Positions 1 to 7,842 of a stretch of DNA of 7,842 nt are shown piece after piece. Positions within the stretch are counted from its first letter, which is position 1; each line of letters opens with the position of its first letter. The notes beneath the pieces are model-generated. The model was not told where the DNA came from, searched no databases, and worked only from the letters and a program-made list of their open reading frames with translations. The position numbers and the translations under genes were made by a program. The stretch is from positions 1 to 7,842 of the forward strand of contig JANWJA010000013.1 in NCBI GenBank assembly GCA_025449615.1. Reading direction: 5' to 3'. The DNA comes from Methyloceanibacter sp. GTDB lineage: Bacteria; Pseudomonadota; Alphaproteobacteria; Rhizobiales; Methyloligellaceae.

Positions 1-1034
1 AGATTGGCCTTCATCCTTTCCGGGTAGACGACGAGGCGCTTCACCACGCCGGTCAGCCGGACAAGAGCGAAATCGAGCGTGACGGTGGCATCGGGCCCGA
101 TCACCCGCTCGACCGATGAATGTGAGATGTCGCGCTCATGCCAGACCGCGACGTTCTCCAGCGCTGGCGTGACAGAGCCGCGAATGAGACGTGCCAAGCC
201 AGTGAGATTCTCCGACAGCACCGGATTGCGCTTATGCGGCATCGCGGAAGAGCCTTTTTGCCCTTCGCTGAAATATTCCTCCGCCTCCAGCACCTCGGTC
301 CGCTGCAAATGCCGGATCTCGGTCGCGAGCCGCTCGACCTGGCTCGCCACCACGCCAAGCGTGGCAAAATAATAAGCGTGGCGGTCGCGCGGAATGATTT
401 GGGTGGAGATCGGCTCCGGCCGAAGTCCTAGCTTCTCGGCCACGTAGGCCTCGACCCGGGGATCGACATGCGCGAACGTGCCGACAGCGCCCGAGATGGC
501 GCAAGTCGCGACCTCCTCGCGTGCCGCGATAAGCCGCGCGCGCGCGCGGGCGAACTCCGCATAGGCGCTCGCAAGCTTCAACCCGAACGTCGTTGGCTCG
601 GCATGCACGCCATGGCTGCGGCCGATCGTCGGCGTGAGCTTGAATTCGAACGCCCGGGCTTTCAGCGCCTCCAGCAAGCCGTCGATATCCTCGATGAGAA
701 GATCGGCCGCTTGCACCAATTGCACGTTGAAGCAGGTATCGAGCACGTCGGAAGACGTCATGCCCTGATGCAGAAACCGAGCCTCCGGCCCGACGTGCTC
801 CGCAACCGAGGTGAGGAAGGCGATGACGTCGTGCTTGACCTCGGCCTCGATCCGATCGATCCGCGCGACATTGAAATTGCCGCGCGTCCTGACGGCTTCG
901 GCGGCCTTCTTCGGGATGGTCCCGAACTTCGCCATGGCCTCGGCCGCATAGGTCTCGATCCTGAGCCAGATCGAAAATTTGGACTCAGGCGTCCAGATGC
1001 GCGCCATTTCGTTGCGGCTATAGCGGGGGATCAT
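1..1034 (-). CDS. purB: Adenylosuccinate lyase, 5' part (C-terminus beyond window)
   Basis: Adenylosuccinate lyase removes fumarate from SAICAR and from adenylosuccinate, in the cytosol, in de novo purine and AMP synthesis. I translated the reverse strand by hand. It gives 344 uninterrupted codons starting MIPRYSRNEMARIW and running off the left edge; the family is usually about 430-435 residues, so roughly 90 C-terminal residues are missing. The fumarase/aspartase superfamily signature GSSAMPHKRNP is at residues 261-271, with the presumed catalytic Ser263. GMTSSDVLDT follows His89, GRSHGVHAEPTTFG contains His141, and His68 lies in KHDVIAFL. From memory, these three histidines carry the same numbers as the active-site histidines of the Bacillus subtilis enzyme, which supports the chosen ATG. 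A modest AAGG lies 10 bases upstream of the start. The gene lies 89 bases downstream of a membrane-protein gene on the same strand. I see no frameshift or missing active-site residue in the visible part. Confidence 0.97.
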   Translation of the reverse strand, partial: MIPRYSRNEMARIWTPESKFSIWLRIETYAAEAMAKFGTIPKKAAEAVRTRGNFNVARIDRIEAEVKHDVIAFLTSVAEHVGPEARFLHQGMTSSDVLDTCFNVQLVQAADLLIEDIDGLLEALKARAFEFKLTPTIGRSHGVHAEPTTFGLKLASAYAEFARARARLIAAREEVATCAISGAVGTFAHVDPRVEAYVAEKLGLRPEPISTQIIPRDRHAYYFATLGVVASQVERLATEIRHLQRTEVLEAEEYFSEGQKGSSAMPHKRNPVLSENLTGLARLIRGSVTPALENVAVWHERDISHSSVERVIGPDATVTLDFALVRLTGVVKRLVVYPERMKAN

Positions 1035-1123
1035 GCGAGCCAGACCTTGAATATCCCCGGCTGAGTCGGGGAGAGACTTGGTCTAGCAGAGCAGGGAGCT
1101 GGGCTCAAACCCTCGGGCAATCT

Positions 1124-1630
1124 CTAGGCCTCGACGGTCCGTGGACCCCTCGGCCCAAAGATGGCGATGTAGACCGCGGCGCCGAGGATCAAAGCCGCAT
1201 AGGCCGGCCGGGGCGGCACCAGCAGGAACAGCACGAAGGAGATCAGGTCGCTCTGCGAGGTCCAGTAGAGCCCGGACGGCGACCAGTCGATCTGATTGGG
1301 ATAGGTGATCATCAGATAGGCGACCCGGAAGAAGCCCCCGAGGCTGCAAAAGGCCACAACGAAGATAAAGAGCGCGAACAACATGCGGACGAGGAAACCG
1401 CGATTGGCCGCGAAGCCTTGCATCCACCAGGCGATCAGGGCGGCGAGCCCTCCGGCAAAACCGACGATACGCACCGTCCGGTGGGTCTGCTCGTTCATGA
1501 CGCTGCCCGGCTGCACGTAGTCGCCCGCGAGCACTGCCCAGAGCGAAAGGCCGATGACAAAGCCGAAGAGCATGGCAAGGATGAAGCCTACGCCCTTATC
1601 GATATTGAGTTCTTCACCCCGCACTGGCAT
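1124..1630 (-). CDS. Multi-pass inner membrane protein of unknown function
   Basis: I do not recognise this 168-residue protein. After a short polar N-terminus (MPVRGEELNIDKG) it has hydrophobic stretches at about residues 13-36, 54-72, 79-109 (perhaps one long or two short helices) and 127-159 (probably two helices broken by VPPRP). That suggests four to five membrane spans in the inner membrane. The loop from about 110 to 126 holds PNQIDWSPSGLYW, with several aromatic residues, and the C-terminus is short and basic (GPRGPRTVEA). There is no signal peptide cleavage site, enzyme motif or metal-binding cluster. The ATG is supported by GGGGAG, with the GGAG core 8 bases upstream. It lies 89 bases before purB on the same strand, so co-transcription is possible, but nothing visible ties it to purine synthesis. 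It is divergent from the small gene at 1763. That it is a real gene is likely; its function is unknown. Confidence 0.85.
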   Translation of the reverse strand: MPVRGEELNIDKGVGFILAMLFGFVIGLSLWAVLAGDYVQPGSVMNEQTHRTVRIVGFAGGLAALIAWWMQGFAANRGFLVRMLFALFIFVVAFCSLGGFFRVAYLMITYPNQIDWSPSGLYWTSQSDLISFVLFLLVPPRPAYAALILGAAVYIAIFGPRGPRTVEA

Positions 1631-1762
1631 CTAATGATCTCCCCGTTTTAACCGGGTGACTATGCCGGGGAATGAGCGCCGCTGCAATTGGTTCAACTTG
1701 AAGCATTCTCGCCTTTATGGTCCGATCCGGCTCAAGGACACAGGTTCAAGGAGTTCACGCCT
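1631..1762. promoter_or_regulatory. Divergent intergenic region with start signals for both flanking genes
   Basis: These 132 bases separate two divergently read genes and should hold both promoters. The ribosome binding sites are clear: GGGGAG at 1639-1644 for the minus-strand membrane gene and AAGGAG at 1748-1753 for the plus-strand small gene. A short perfect inverted repeat, TTCAA-C-TTGAA, is centred near 1696. I could not pick a convincing -35/-10 pair for either direction, so no promoter position is claimed. Confidence 0.4.
1748..1753 (+). promoter_or_regulatory. Ribosome binding site fixing the start at 1763
   Basis: A full AAGGAG lies 9 bases before the ATG at 1763. The same reading frame is open further upstream to a TTG at 1688, but that codon has no such site. 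This decides for the shorter, 69-residue protein. Confidence 0.8.
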
Positions 1763-1972
1763 ATGGCATTCGATGATCTCAAAGCGGAGCTCGCGCTCCT
1801 GATCAACCAGATGGAGAACCAGCCGGAGGACCGGCACGAGCTCTATCTGCGGGTCCGCGAGAAGCTGAACGAGATGCGGGCTTTCGGCATGCCTTTACCC
1901 GACGACCTCGTCCGCATGGAAAAGGACCTCGAGAAGGAATTTGCCGCGGCCAAGCGCGAGGCGAAGGACTAG
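1763..1972 (+). CDS. Small charged helical protein, conserved-hypothetical type
   Basis: This is a 69-residue protein beginning MAFDDLKAELALLINQ. It is rich in Glu, Lys, Arg, Asp and Leu, with Pro only at a few breaks (PEDRHELY at 21-28, MPLPDDL at 43-49). It has no membrane segment, cysteine pair, signal peptide or recognisable DNA-binding motif. The composition suggests two or three amphipathic helices in a soluble cytosolic protein. The C-terminus (residues 50-69) is an uninterrupted charged helix of the coiled-coil type, with EKDLEKEF followed by AAAKREAKD. The start is set by a full AAGGAG 9 bases upstream. It is the only plus-strand gene in the window. Its stop lies 6 bases from the livK stop, so the two converge with almost no space for a terminator. 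It resembles short hypothetical proteins of Hyphomicrobiales as I remember them, but I cannot name a family or function. Confidence 0.82.
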   Translation: MAFDDLKAELALLINQMENQPEDRHELYLRVREKLNEMRAFGMPLPDDLVRMEKDLEKEFAAAKREAKD

Positions 1973-1978
1973 GGTCTT

Positions 1979-3097
<1,119 letters not shown>

Positions 3098-3103
3098 TAC
3101 AAT

Positions 3104-3109
3104 CCCTCC
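3104..3109 (-). promoter_or_regulatory. Strong ribosome binding site of livK
   Basis: The minus strand reads GGAGGG, 6 bases before the livK ATG at 3097. The binding protein is usually needed in excess over the membrane complex, and its own strong site after a 68-base gap fits that. I could not identify a separate promoter or attenuating hairpin in the gap (3098-3165). Confidence 0.75.
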
Positions 3110-3165
3110 ATCGATGCGGCGTGAAACAGTCTAACCCATTTTTATCGCCGTATAGCGGGCGAAGA

Positions 3166-3507
3166 TTACGAACGCGCCGCCCAGGTTACCGGGCTCGTGC
3201 GCCGGTAGACCCAGCGATATTGCGTCACCATCTGTGTGGTGCGCATCCAACGATAGCCGAGCAGGGCGGCACAAACGAGAATGACATAGGTCACGAGATA
3301 ATAATGCAGCGAGAGCAGGGTGCCGTCGAACAGCGCGAAGTGAAAGAATCTGACCGCAGCCGCGAGCAGCGCCATATAGAAGAACACGCGCCAGTATGGC
3401 TTCCAGCCTCGCGCCAACCCACGCCCCGAGAGAAACGCGCCGGAGCCGCCGATGATCACGGTGAGCACGAGGAAGACCCAAAACCCATCGTCATAGAAGA
3501 AGCTCAT
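3166..3507 (-). CDS. Small membrane protein coupled to the liv operon (DUF6867-like)
   Basis: This 113-residue protein has three likely membrane helices at about residues 9-27, 41-60 and 66-87, then a basic, aromatic C-terminal tail (RTTQMVTQYRWVYRRT) expected in the cytosol or at the membrane face. The central part AVRFFHFALFDGTLLSLHYY is its most distinctive segment. I associate it from memory with the DUF6867 family, small membrane proteins next to liv genes in Hyphomicrobiales; I cannot confirm that number here. It is not one of the five standard Liv subunits. The start overlaps the livF stop as ATGA, and AAGGAAGGAG ends 7 bases before the ATG, one of the strongest binding sites in the window. 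The position between livF and livK suggests an accessory role in the transporter, for example assembly or regulation of the complex. That role is inference; no catalytic motif is seen. Confidence 0.9.
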   Translation of the reverse strand: MSFFYDDGFWVFLVLTVIIGGSGAFLSGRGLARGWKPYWRVFFYMALLAAAVRFFHFALFDGTLLSLHYYLVTYVILVCAALLGYRWMRTTQMVTQYRWVYRRTSPVTWAARS

Positions 3508-4246
3508 CGGGCCGCTCCTTCCTTTGCCGCGCCGCCCTCAAGATACGCCGCTTGCACTTCCGGGCTTCCCAGCAGCTCGCTCCCCGTTCCGCTCATGGTG
3601 ATGCGGCCATTGACCATCACGTAGCCTCGATGCGCGAGCTTCAGCGCATGGTAGGCGCTTTGCTCGACGAGGAACACCGAGACGCCGAATTCGGTATTCA
3701 GTTTTCTGATCGCCTCGAAAATCTGCTTCACGATCAGCGGCGCCAGCCCGAGCGACGGTTCATCCAACAATAGCAATTTCGGCCGCCCCATCAGCGCGCG
3801 TCCGATCGCGAGCATTTGCTGCTCGCCGCCGGAAAGCGTGCCGCCGCGTTGCTGCGCCCGCGCCTTCAACAGCGGGAACAGTGTGTAGACATGCTCCAGA
3901 TCCGCGTTGAAGCCTGAGGGATTATCGGCGATGATCGCGCCCATCTGCAAATTCTCGAACACGGTCATGCGCGAGAAGATGCGCCGCCCCTCCGGCGATT
4001 GCACGATGCGCGCCCGCGCGATCATGTGCATCGGCAGCTGCGTGATGTCCTGCCCTTGAAACAGAATACGCCCCTCGCGCGCGCGGGGCCGGCCAAAGAT
4101 CGTCATCATCAGCGTGGTCTTGCCCGCGCCATTGCCGCCGATCAGGGCTACGATCTCGCCGTCATTGATATCGAGACTGAGGCCGTGCAGTATCGGCAGC
4201 ACGCCGTAACTGGCGGTGACGTTCTGGATGGCGAGGAGCGGTGAGG

Positions 4247-4250
<4 letters not shown>
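3504..4250 (-). CDS. livF: Branched-chain amino acid ABC transporter, ATPase LivF
   Basis: This 248-residue protein is one of the two ABC ATPases that power the importer, acting on the cytosolic face of LivHM as a heterodimer with LivG. Visible motifs: Walker A GGNGAGKTT at 38-46, Q-loop Gln84 (RIVQSPEGR), signature LSGGEQQ at 139-145, and Walker B LLLLDEP at 159-165 with catalytic Glu164. The H-loop position reads LVEQSAY with Gln197 in place of His, which is usual for LivF proteins. The short C-terminus PEVQAAYLEGG is also typical. The chosen ATG (MTSPLLAIQNVTASYG) forms an ATGA overlap with the livG stop and has GAGG 7 bases upstream. The frame stays open for another 100 codons upstream, but that part lies inside livG and is not LivF-like. 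The stop overlaps the next small membrane gene in the same ATGA manner. Confidence 0.96.
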
Positions 4251-5088
<838 letters not shown>

Positions 5089-5092
<4 letters not shown>

Positions 5093-6465
5093 CCGTGCCC
5101 CTCTTTGACCAGATCGCCTTTGATCGACGACGCCTTGCCGAGCGTGATCGATGGGTCACGCGTGCCGACGATCCCGCGCGGTCGCCAGATCATGATCGCC
5201 ACCATGGCGACGCCGAACAGCAGCATGCGATAGAGCGCGGGATCGAAGCCTTCGCCGAAGATGCTCTGCAGATTCTCGGTGTGGCGCAGCGCTTCGAAGC
5301 CGCCGACCATGACGATGGCCGCGATGGCGACGCCGAGTTGGCTCCCCATGCCGCCGAGCACGACGATGGCAAGGATGATTGCAGACTCGATGAAGGTGAA
5401 GGATTCTGGGCTGATGAAGCCTTGCCGCGTGGCGAAGAAACATCCGGCGATGCCGCCGAACATGGCCCCTGTTGCAAACGCGGTGAGCTTGGTGATCGTG
5501 GTGTTGATGCCGAGCGAGCGGCAGGCGATCTCATCCTCGCGCATCGCTTCCCAGGCGCGGCCGATCGGGAGGCGCCGGAGCCGCAGCGTCACGAAATTCG
5601 TGAGAAGCGCAAGCAGCAGGATCACGTAATAAAGAAAGATCACCGCATAGAGGTGATCGTGTTTCAGCCCGAAGAACGCGGCGAAACCGCCTTCGCCCGT
5701 CTTGAAGGGAAGTCCGAAGAAGGTCGGCTTCGGAATATCGCTGATGCCGTTCGGGCCATTGGTCAACGAAGTCCAATTGATGAGAATAATGCGCACGATC
5801 TCGCCGAAAGCGAGCGTGACGATGGCGAGATAATCGCCGCGGAGGCGAAGCACCGGAAAGCCGAGCATCACGCCCCAGAGCCCCGCTAGAAGACCGGCGA
5901 GCGGCAGGCAGACCCAGAACGACCAGCCGAAGGTCGTGCCGAGCAGCGCGAACGTATAGGCGCCGACCGCGTAGAAGGCGACATAGCCAAGGTCGAGCAG
6001 GCCAGCGAGGCCGACAACGATATTCAATCCCCAGCCAAGCATCACATAGGTCAATACGAGGATGGAGAGATCGAACAGATAGCGAAGCGGTAGGCCGAGG
6101 TGAAAACTCTTGTCGAGGGCGTAAGCGACGATGGGGAAGAGCAATGCGGCGATGGCGAGGATCAGGCCGGCGCGCTGCGCCACCCCGCCGTCGCCTTTCA
6201 GCGCGTTCGGCCACGGGATCGACGGCAGCCCCCAGTCTCTGTCCCACCAGAGGAGACTAAGGAGAAAGCGCCCGACGAATACGATGCCGACCACAATCGC
6301 GAGCAGAACGGGGCGAGGTGCGAGCGTGAGCCCGGTCACCGTGTCGACGGTTTTGACGCCAAGCGTCAGGCAGAACAGCGCAAAGGCAATCCAGGCGGCA
6401 ATGATGGCTTCGGCGAGCGCGGTCTTGAAGCGCTCGGTCGAAAACGCTTTACCCGTCTTGGCCAA
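5089..6465 (-). CDS. livM: Branched-chain amino acid ABC transporter, permease LivM
   Basis: This 458-residue inner membrane permease forms the translocation path with LivH. Residues 1 to about 125 hold an extra N-terminal membrane region (hydrophobic stretches near 17-36, 52-73 and 98-116), comparable to the N-terminal domain of E. coli LivM. The BPD_transp_2 core follows: [19 protein letters not shown] at 148-166, [16 protein letters not shown] at 208-223, NGPNGI at 237-241 region, the ATPase-contact loop [18 protein letters not shown] at 304-321, and LGGMGSQLG at 370-378. The C-terminal 25 residues are a polar tail. The start is a TTG at 6465; AGAAGG 8 bases upstream, inside the last codons of livH, supports it. 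No ATG occurs near the N-terminus: the first internal one, at residue 142, is too far in. It begins 3 bases after livH ends and overlaps livG by ATGA. Confidence 0.95.
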
Positions 6466-6468
6466 GGA

Positions 6469-7383
6469 TCAAACCTTCTCGACCTCGGGCCGCCCGAGCA
6501 GCCCGGACGGGAAGAAGATCAGCACCAGCGCCAGCATCGAGAAAGCGGCGACGTCTTTATATTGAATGCTGAAATAGGCCGACCAGAACGTCTCGATCAG
6601 CCCGATGATGATGCCGCCGAGCATGGCGCCCGGGAGCGAGCCGATGCCGCCGAGCACCGCCGCTGTGAACGCCTTGATGCCAGCGACGAAGCCAATATAG
6701 AAATCGATCACCCCGTAATAGAGCAAATAAAGCAGCCCGGCGACGGCGGCGAGTGCCGCGCCCATGACGAAGGTGAGTGAGATCGTTCTGTCGACATCGA
6801 CGCCCGACAACGCCGCCATGGTCCGGTCCTGCTCGCAGGCGCGTTGCGACCGCCCGAGCGACGTCCGGGTGATGATCAGCCAGAACACGCCCATCAGCAC
6901 GACGGTCGTCACTATGATCAGTATCTGGATATTGGAGAGGCTGACCTCGAAGCCGTTCTGCACGAAGAGCTCATAGCCGCCGGTGACGATTGGCGGCAGT
7001 GGCTTCACGCGCGCGCCCTGCGCCACCTGAATGAAGTTCTGCAGAATGATGGACATGCCGATCGCGGTAATCAGCGGCGCGAGCCGGAAGGATTCGCGCA
7101 AAGGCCGGTAGGCGATGCGCTCGATGGTCCAGCCCCACACCGCCGTGAGCAGCATGGCGAGAATGAGCACGAGCACCAGCGCCAAGGGCACGAAGGTGAT
7201 GCCGAAGCCCAAAATCGCCAGGAACGCGATCAGCGCGATGAACGACCCGACCATGAAGATGTCGCCATGGGCGAAGTTGATCATGCCGATGATGCCATAG
7301 ACCATGGTGTAGCCGATGGCGATCAGCCCGTAGATCGAGCCGAGCGCGAGCCCGTTGATGAGCTGCTGCGTGAAGTAAGCCAT
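6469..7383 (-). CDS. livH: Branched-chain amino acid ABC transporter, permease LivH
   Basis: This 304-residue inner membrane permease is the partner of LivM, with about eight hydrophobic helices. Family features: the N-terminal LINGLALGSIYGLIAIGYT at 8-26, NFAHGDIFMVG at 36-46, the cytosolic ATPase-contact loop around GRSQRACEQDRTMAALSGV at 177-195, GGIGSLPGAMLGG at 245-257, and the C-terminal FPSGLLGRPEVEKV. Length is normal for the family. The ATG at 7383 starts the canonical MAYFTQQLINGLALG; the upstream binding site is only purine-rich (AGGCAGG) and weak, unlike the other liv genes. It is the first gene of the operon. The 162-base gap upstream carries a palindrome and a possible promoter. 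LivH is followed after 3 bases by livM, whose ribosome binding site overlaps the last livH codons. Confidence 0.97.
   Translation of the reverse strand: MAYFTQQLINGLALGSIYGLIAIGYTMVYGIIGMINFAHGDIFMVGSFIALIAFLAILGFGITFVPLALVLVLILAMLLTAVWGWTIERIAYRPLRESFRLAPLITAIGMSIILQNFIQVAQGARVKPLPPIVTGGYELFVQNGFEVSLSNIQILIIVTTVVLMGVFWLIITRTSLGRSQRACEQDRTMAALSGVDVDRTISLTFVMGAALAAVAGLLYLLYYGVIDFYIGFVAGIKAFTAAVLGGIGSLPGAMLGGIIIGLIETFWSAYFSIQYKDVAAFSMLALVLIFFPSGLLGRPEVEKV
6474..6479 (-). promoter_or_regulatory. Ribosome binding site supporting the TTG start of livM
   Basis: The minus strand reads AGAAGG, 8 bases before the TTG at 6465. It lies within the last codons of livH (Glu-Lys-Val). With no nearby ATG, this site is the main evidence for the unusual start codon. 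Confidence 0.65.
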
Positions 7384-7448
7384 GGAACGACGCCTGCCTC
7401 TCTCCCCCGACGGGGCCAGCGCTGAGCCCGGCGCAGGCGAAGACCAGC

Positions 7449-7461
7449 GTCAGGCCCTGAC
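7449..7461. promoter_or_regulatory. Perfect palindrome upstream of livH, candidate operator
   Basis: GTCAGG-C-CCTGAC is a perfect 6-1-6 inverted repeat, 65 bases before the livH start. It directly abuts a possible -10 element, so a bound dimer would cover the expected transcription start. The regulator is not known; a leucine-responsive or other dimeric repressor would be conceivable. This is inference from one copy only. Confidence 0.35.
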
Positions 7462-7491
7462 TTCATAGCAAGAAGGAGAGACCCGGCACAA
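7462..7491 (-). promoter_or_regulatory. Possible promoter of the liv operon
   Basis: On the minus strand TTGTGC (7486-7491) and TATGAA (7462-7467) are 18 bases apart. They match the sigma-70 consensus at 3 and 4 of 6 positions. The -35 part overlaps the hairpin described next. The position, about 80 bases before livH, is sensible, but the match is weak. Confidence 0.25.
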
Positions 7492-7497
7492 CGCCGG
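7483..7497 (-). terminator. Possible weak terminator of the CDGSH gene
   Basis: The minus strand forms CCGGC-GTTGT-GCCGG, a 5-bp GC stem with a 5-base loop, followed by the pyrimidine-rich GTCTCTCCTTCTT. It begins about 49 bases after the CDGSH stop codon. The stem is short and the tail is not a continuous T run, so this is only a candidate. Confidence 0.25.
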
Positions 7498-7545
7498 TGG
7501 AGGCTCGCGTCACAAGGGCTTAGCGGCCGGTGTTGAGCTGAATCG

Positions 7546-7785
7546 CTACAGGAGCATATGCGAGCCGTCGCAGAACGGCGGGTCGCCGGTATCCTTGCAA
7601 CCACAAAGCAGGGCCAACTCGGTTCGTTCCGCGGTGAACATCAGGGGCTCGATACCCGTGCCGGTATGCGAGCCGTCGCAGAAAGGCTGTTTCTGGCTTC
7701 GCCCGCACCGGCACCACGCATAGCGCTTGCCGGCCTCGAGCTCGACTTGGTAGGGGCTGAGTTGTGGCCGTTCTGGCTCCGCCAT
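7546..7785 (-). CDS. Tandem CDGSH iron-sulfur domain protein
   Basis: This 79-residue protein carries two CDGSH motifs, each with the Cys3His1 pattern that binds one [2Fe-2S] cluster. Ligands are Cys25, Cys27, Cys36 and His40 (CRCGRSQKQPFCDGSH), then Cys61, Cys63, Cys72 and His76 (CGCKDTGDPPFCDGSH). There is no signal peptide or membrane helix, so it is probably a soluble cytosolic protein, like the small bacterial two-motif relatives of mitochondrial CISD3 (MiNT). Roles proposed for the family are redox sensing and iron or cluster handling; the specific role here is unknown. Two in-frame ATGs lie close together at 7791 and 7785. AAGGA touches the first directly but lies 6 bases before the second, so I start at 7785. 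The second motif is only three residues from the C-terminus (HMLL). It lies upstream of livH on the same strand, 162 bases away, and is probably a separate unit. Confidence 0.93.
   Translation of the reverse strand: MAEPERPQLSPYQVELEAGKRYAWCRCGRSQKQPFCDGSHTGTGIEPLMFTAERTELALLCGCKDTGDPPFCDGSHMLL
7557..7575. repeat. 19-base direct repeat within the CDGSH gene, copy 1
   Basis: TATGCGAGCCGTCGCAGAA occurs here and again at 7665-7683, exactly 108 bases (36 codons) away. Each copy encodes the FCDGSH core on the minus strand in the same frame. It reflects the internal duplication of the cluster-binding motif. Confidence 0.8.
7665..7683. repeat. 19-base direct repeat within the CDGSH gene, copy 2
   Basis: This is an exact match to 7557-7575 and encodes FCDGSH of the N-terminal motif. 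The bases between the two copies have diverged. Confidence 0.8.
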
Positions 7786-7791
7786 GACCAT

Positions 7792-7796
7792 TCCTT
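7792..7796 (-). promoter_or_regulatory. Ribosome binding site deciding the CDGSH start
   Basis: The minus strand reads AAGGA immediately before an ATG at 7791 and 6 bases before a second in-frame ATG at 7785. Normal spacing favours the second ATG. Confidence 0.6.
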
Positions 7797-7842
7797 ATGA
7801 TTGCCCAGTCTTGGTCCAGGGCCTATTAGCCCAATTCCGCCC

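Noticed and set aside
468..1064. 198-codon plus-strand open frame opposite purB
   Set aside because: It is a mirror frame of purB, which carries all active-site motifs in an uninterrupted minus-strand frame.
1688..1762. Upstream extension of the 69-residue protein from a TTG
   Set aside because: It has no ribosome binding site, while the internal ATG at 1763 has a full AAGGAG at proper spacing.
3098..3165. Separate livK promoter or hairpin in the gap after the small membrane gene
   Set aside because: Only a 4-bp stem (CGCC/GGCG) and a generally AT-rich patch are visible; no convincing -35/-10 pair could be chosen.
3662..3960. Missing H-loop histidine in LivF (Gln197) as a degenerate ATPase site
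   Set aside because: LivF proteins, including the E. coli one as I recall it, usually carry Gln here (LVEQ). It is a family trait, not a defect.
5095..7425. Several long plus-strand open frames opposite livM and livH (for example 5095-5889, 6100-6780, 6844-7425)
   Set aside because: All are antisense to well-supported permeases. Their translations are rich in Arg, Asp, Glu, Gly and His, as mirror frames of hydrophobic genes are.
7323..7604. 93-codon minus-strand frame spanning the gap between the CDGSH gene and livH
   Set aside because: It begins inside the CDGSH gene and ends inside livH, both in other frames, with no binding site and no recognisable protein character.

Overview
The window looks like a chromosomal segment of a GC-rich alphaproteobacterium, most likely of the Hyphomicrobiales (Rhizobiales). 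The reasons are GC-rich coding bias, the protein sequences of the branched-chain amino acid transport (liv) genes, and a small membrane gene between livF and livK that I associate with that order. No organism was identified by search. There are ten protein-coding genes, nine on the minus strand and one on the plus strand. They are packed tightly: the longest stretch without a gene is about 160 bases. I saw no tRNA, rRNA, CRISPR array, insertion sequence or prophage signal.

Layout from left to right. Positions 1-1034 (minus) hold the first 344 codons of purB, adenylosuccinate lyase, cut by the window edge. Positions 1124-1630 (minus) hold an unrecognised multi-pass membrane protein just upstream of purB and possibly co-transcribed with it. 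Positions 1763-1972 (plus) hold a small charged, helical protein of 69 residues. It is divergent from the membrane protein and convergent with livK. Positions 1979-7383 (minus) hold a complete liv operon in transcription order livH, livM, livG, livF, a 113-residue membrane protein, livK. Positions 7546-7785 (minus) hold a tandem CDGSH iron-sulfur protein.

The liv genes encode a full HAAT-family ABC importer: two permeases (LivH, LivM), two ATPases (LivG, LivF) and a periplasmic binding protein (LivK). Three successive junctions (livM/livG, livG/livF, livF/small membrane gene) are 4-base ATGA overlaps, and livH and livM are 3 bases apart. The five membrane-side genes are therefore probably one translationally coupled unit, and livK follows after 68 bases with its own strong ribosome binding site. 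A perfect 6-1-6 palindrome beside a possible -10 box lies upstream of livH and could be an operator.

Most of the window is ordinary conserved housekeeping and transport. I did not find a clearly new system. The points most worth a second look are the small membrane protein coupled into the liv operon, the unnamed membrane protein next to purB, the palindrome before livH, and the possible lipoprotein form of LivK.
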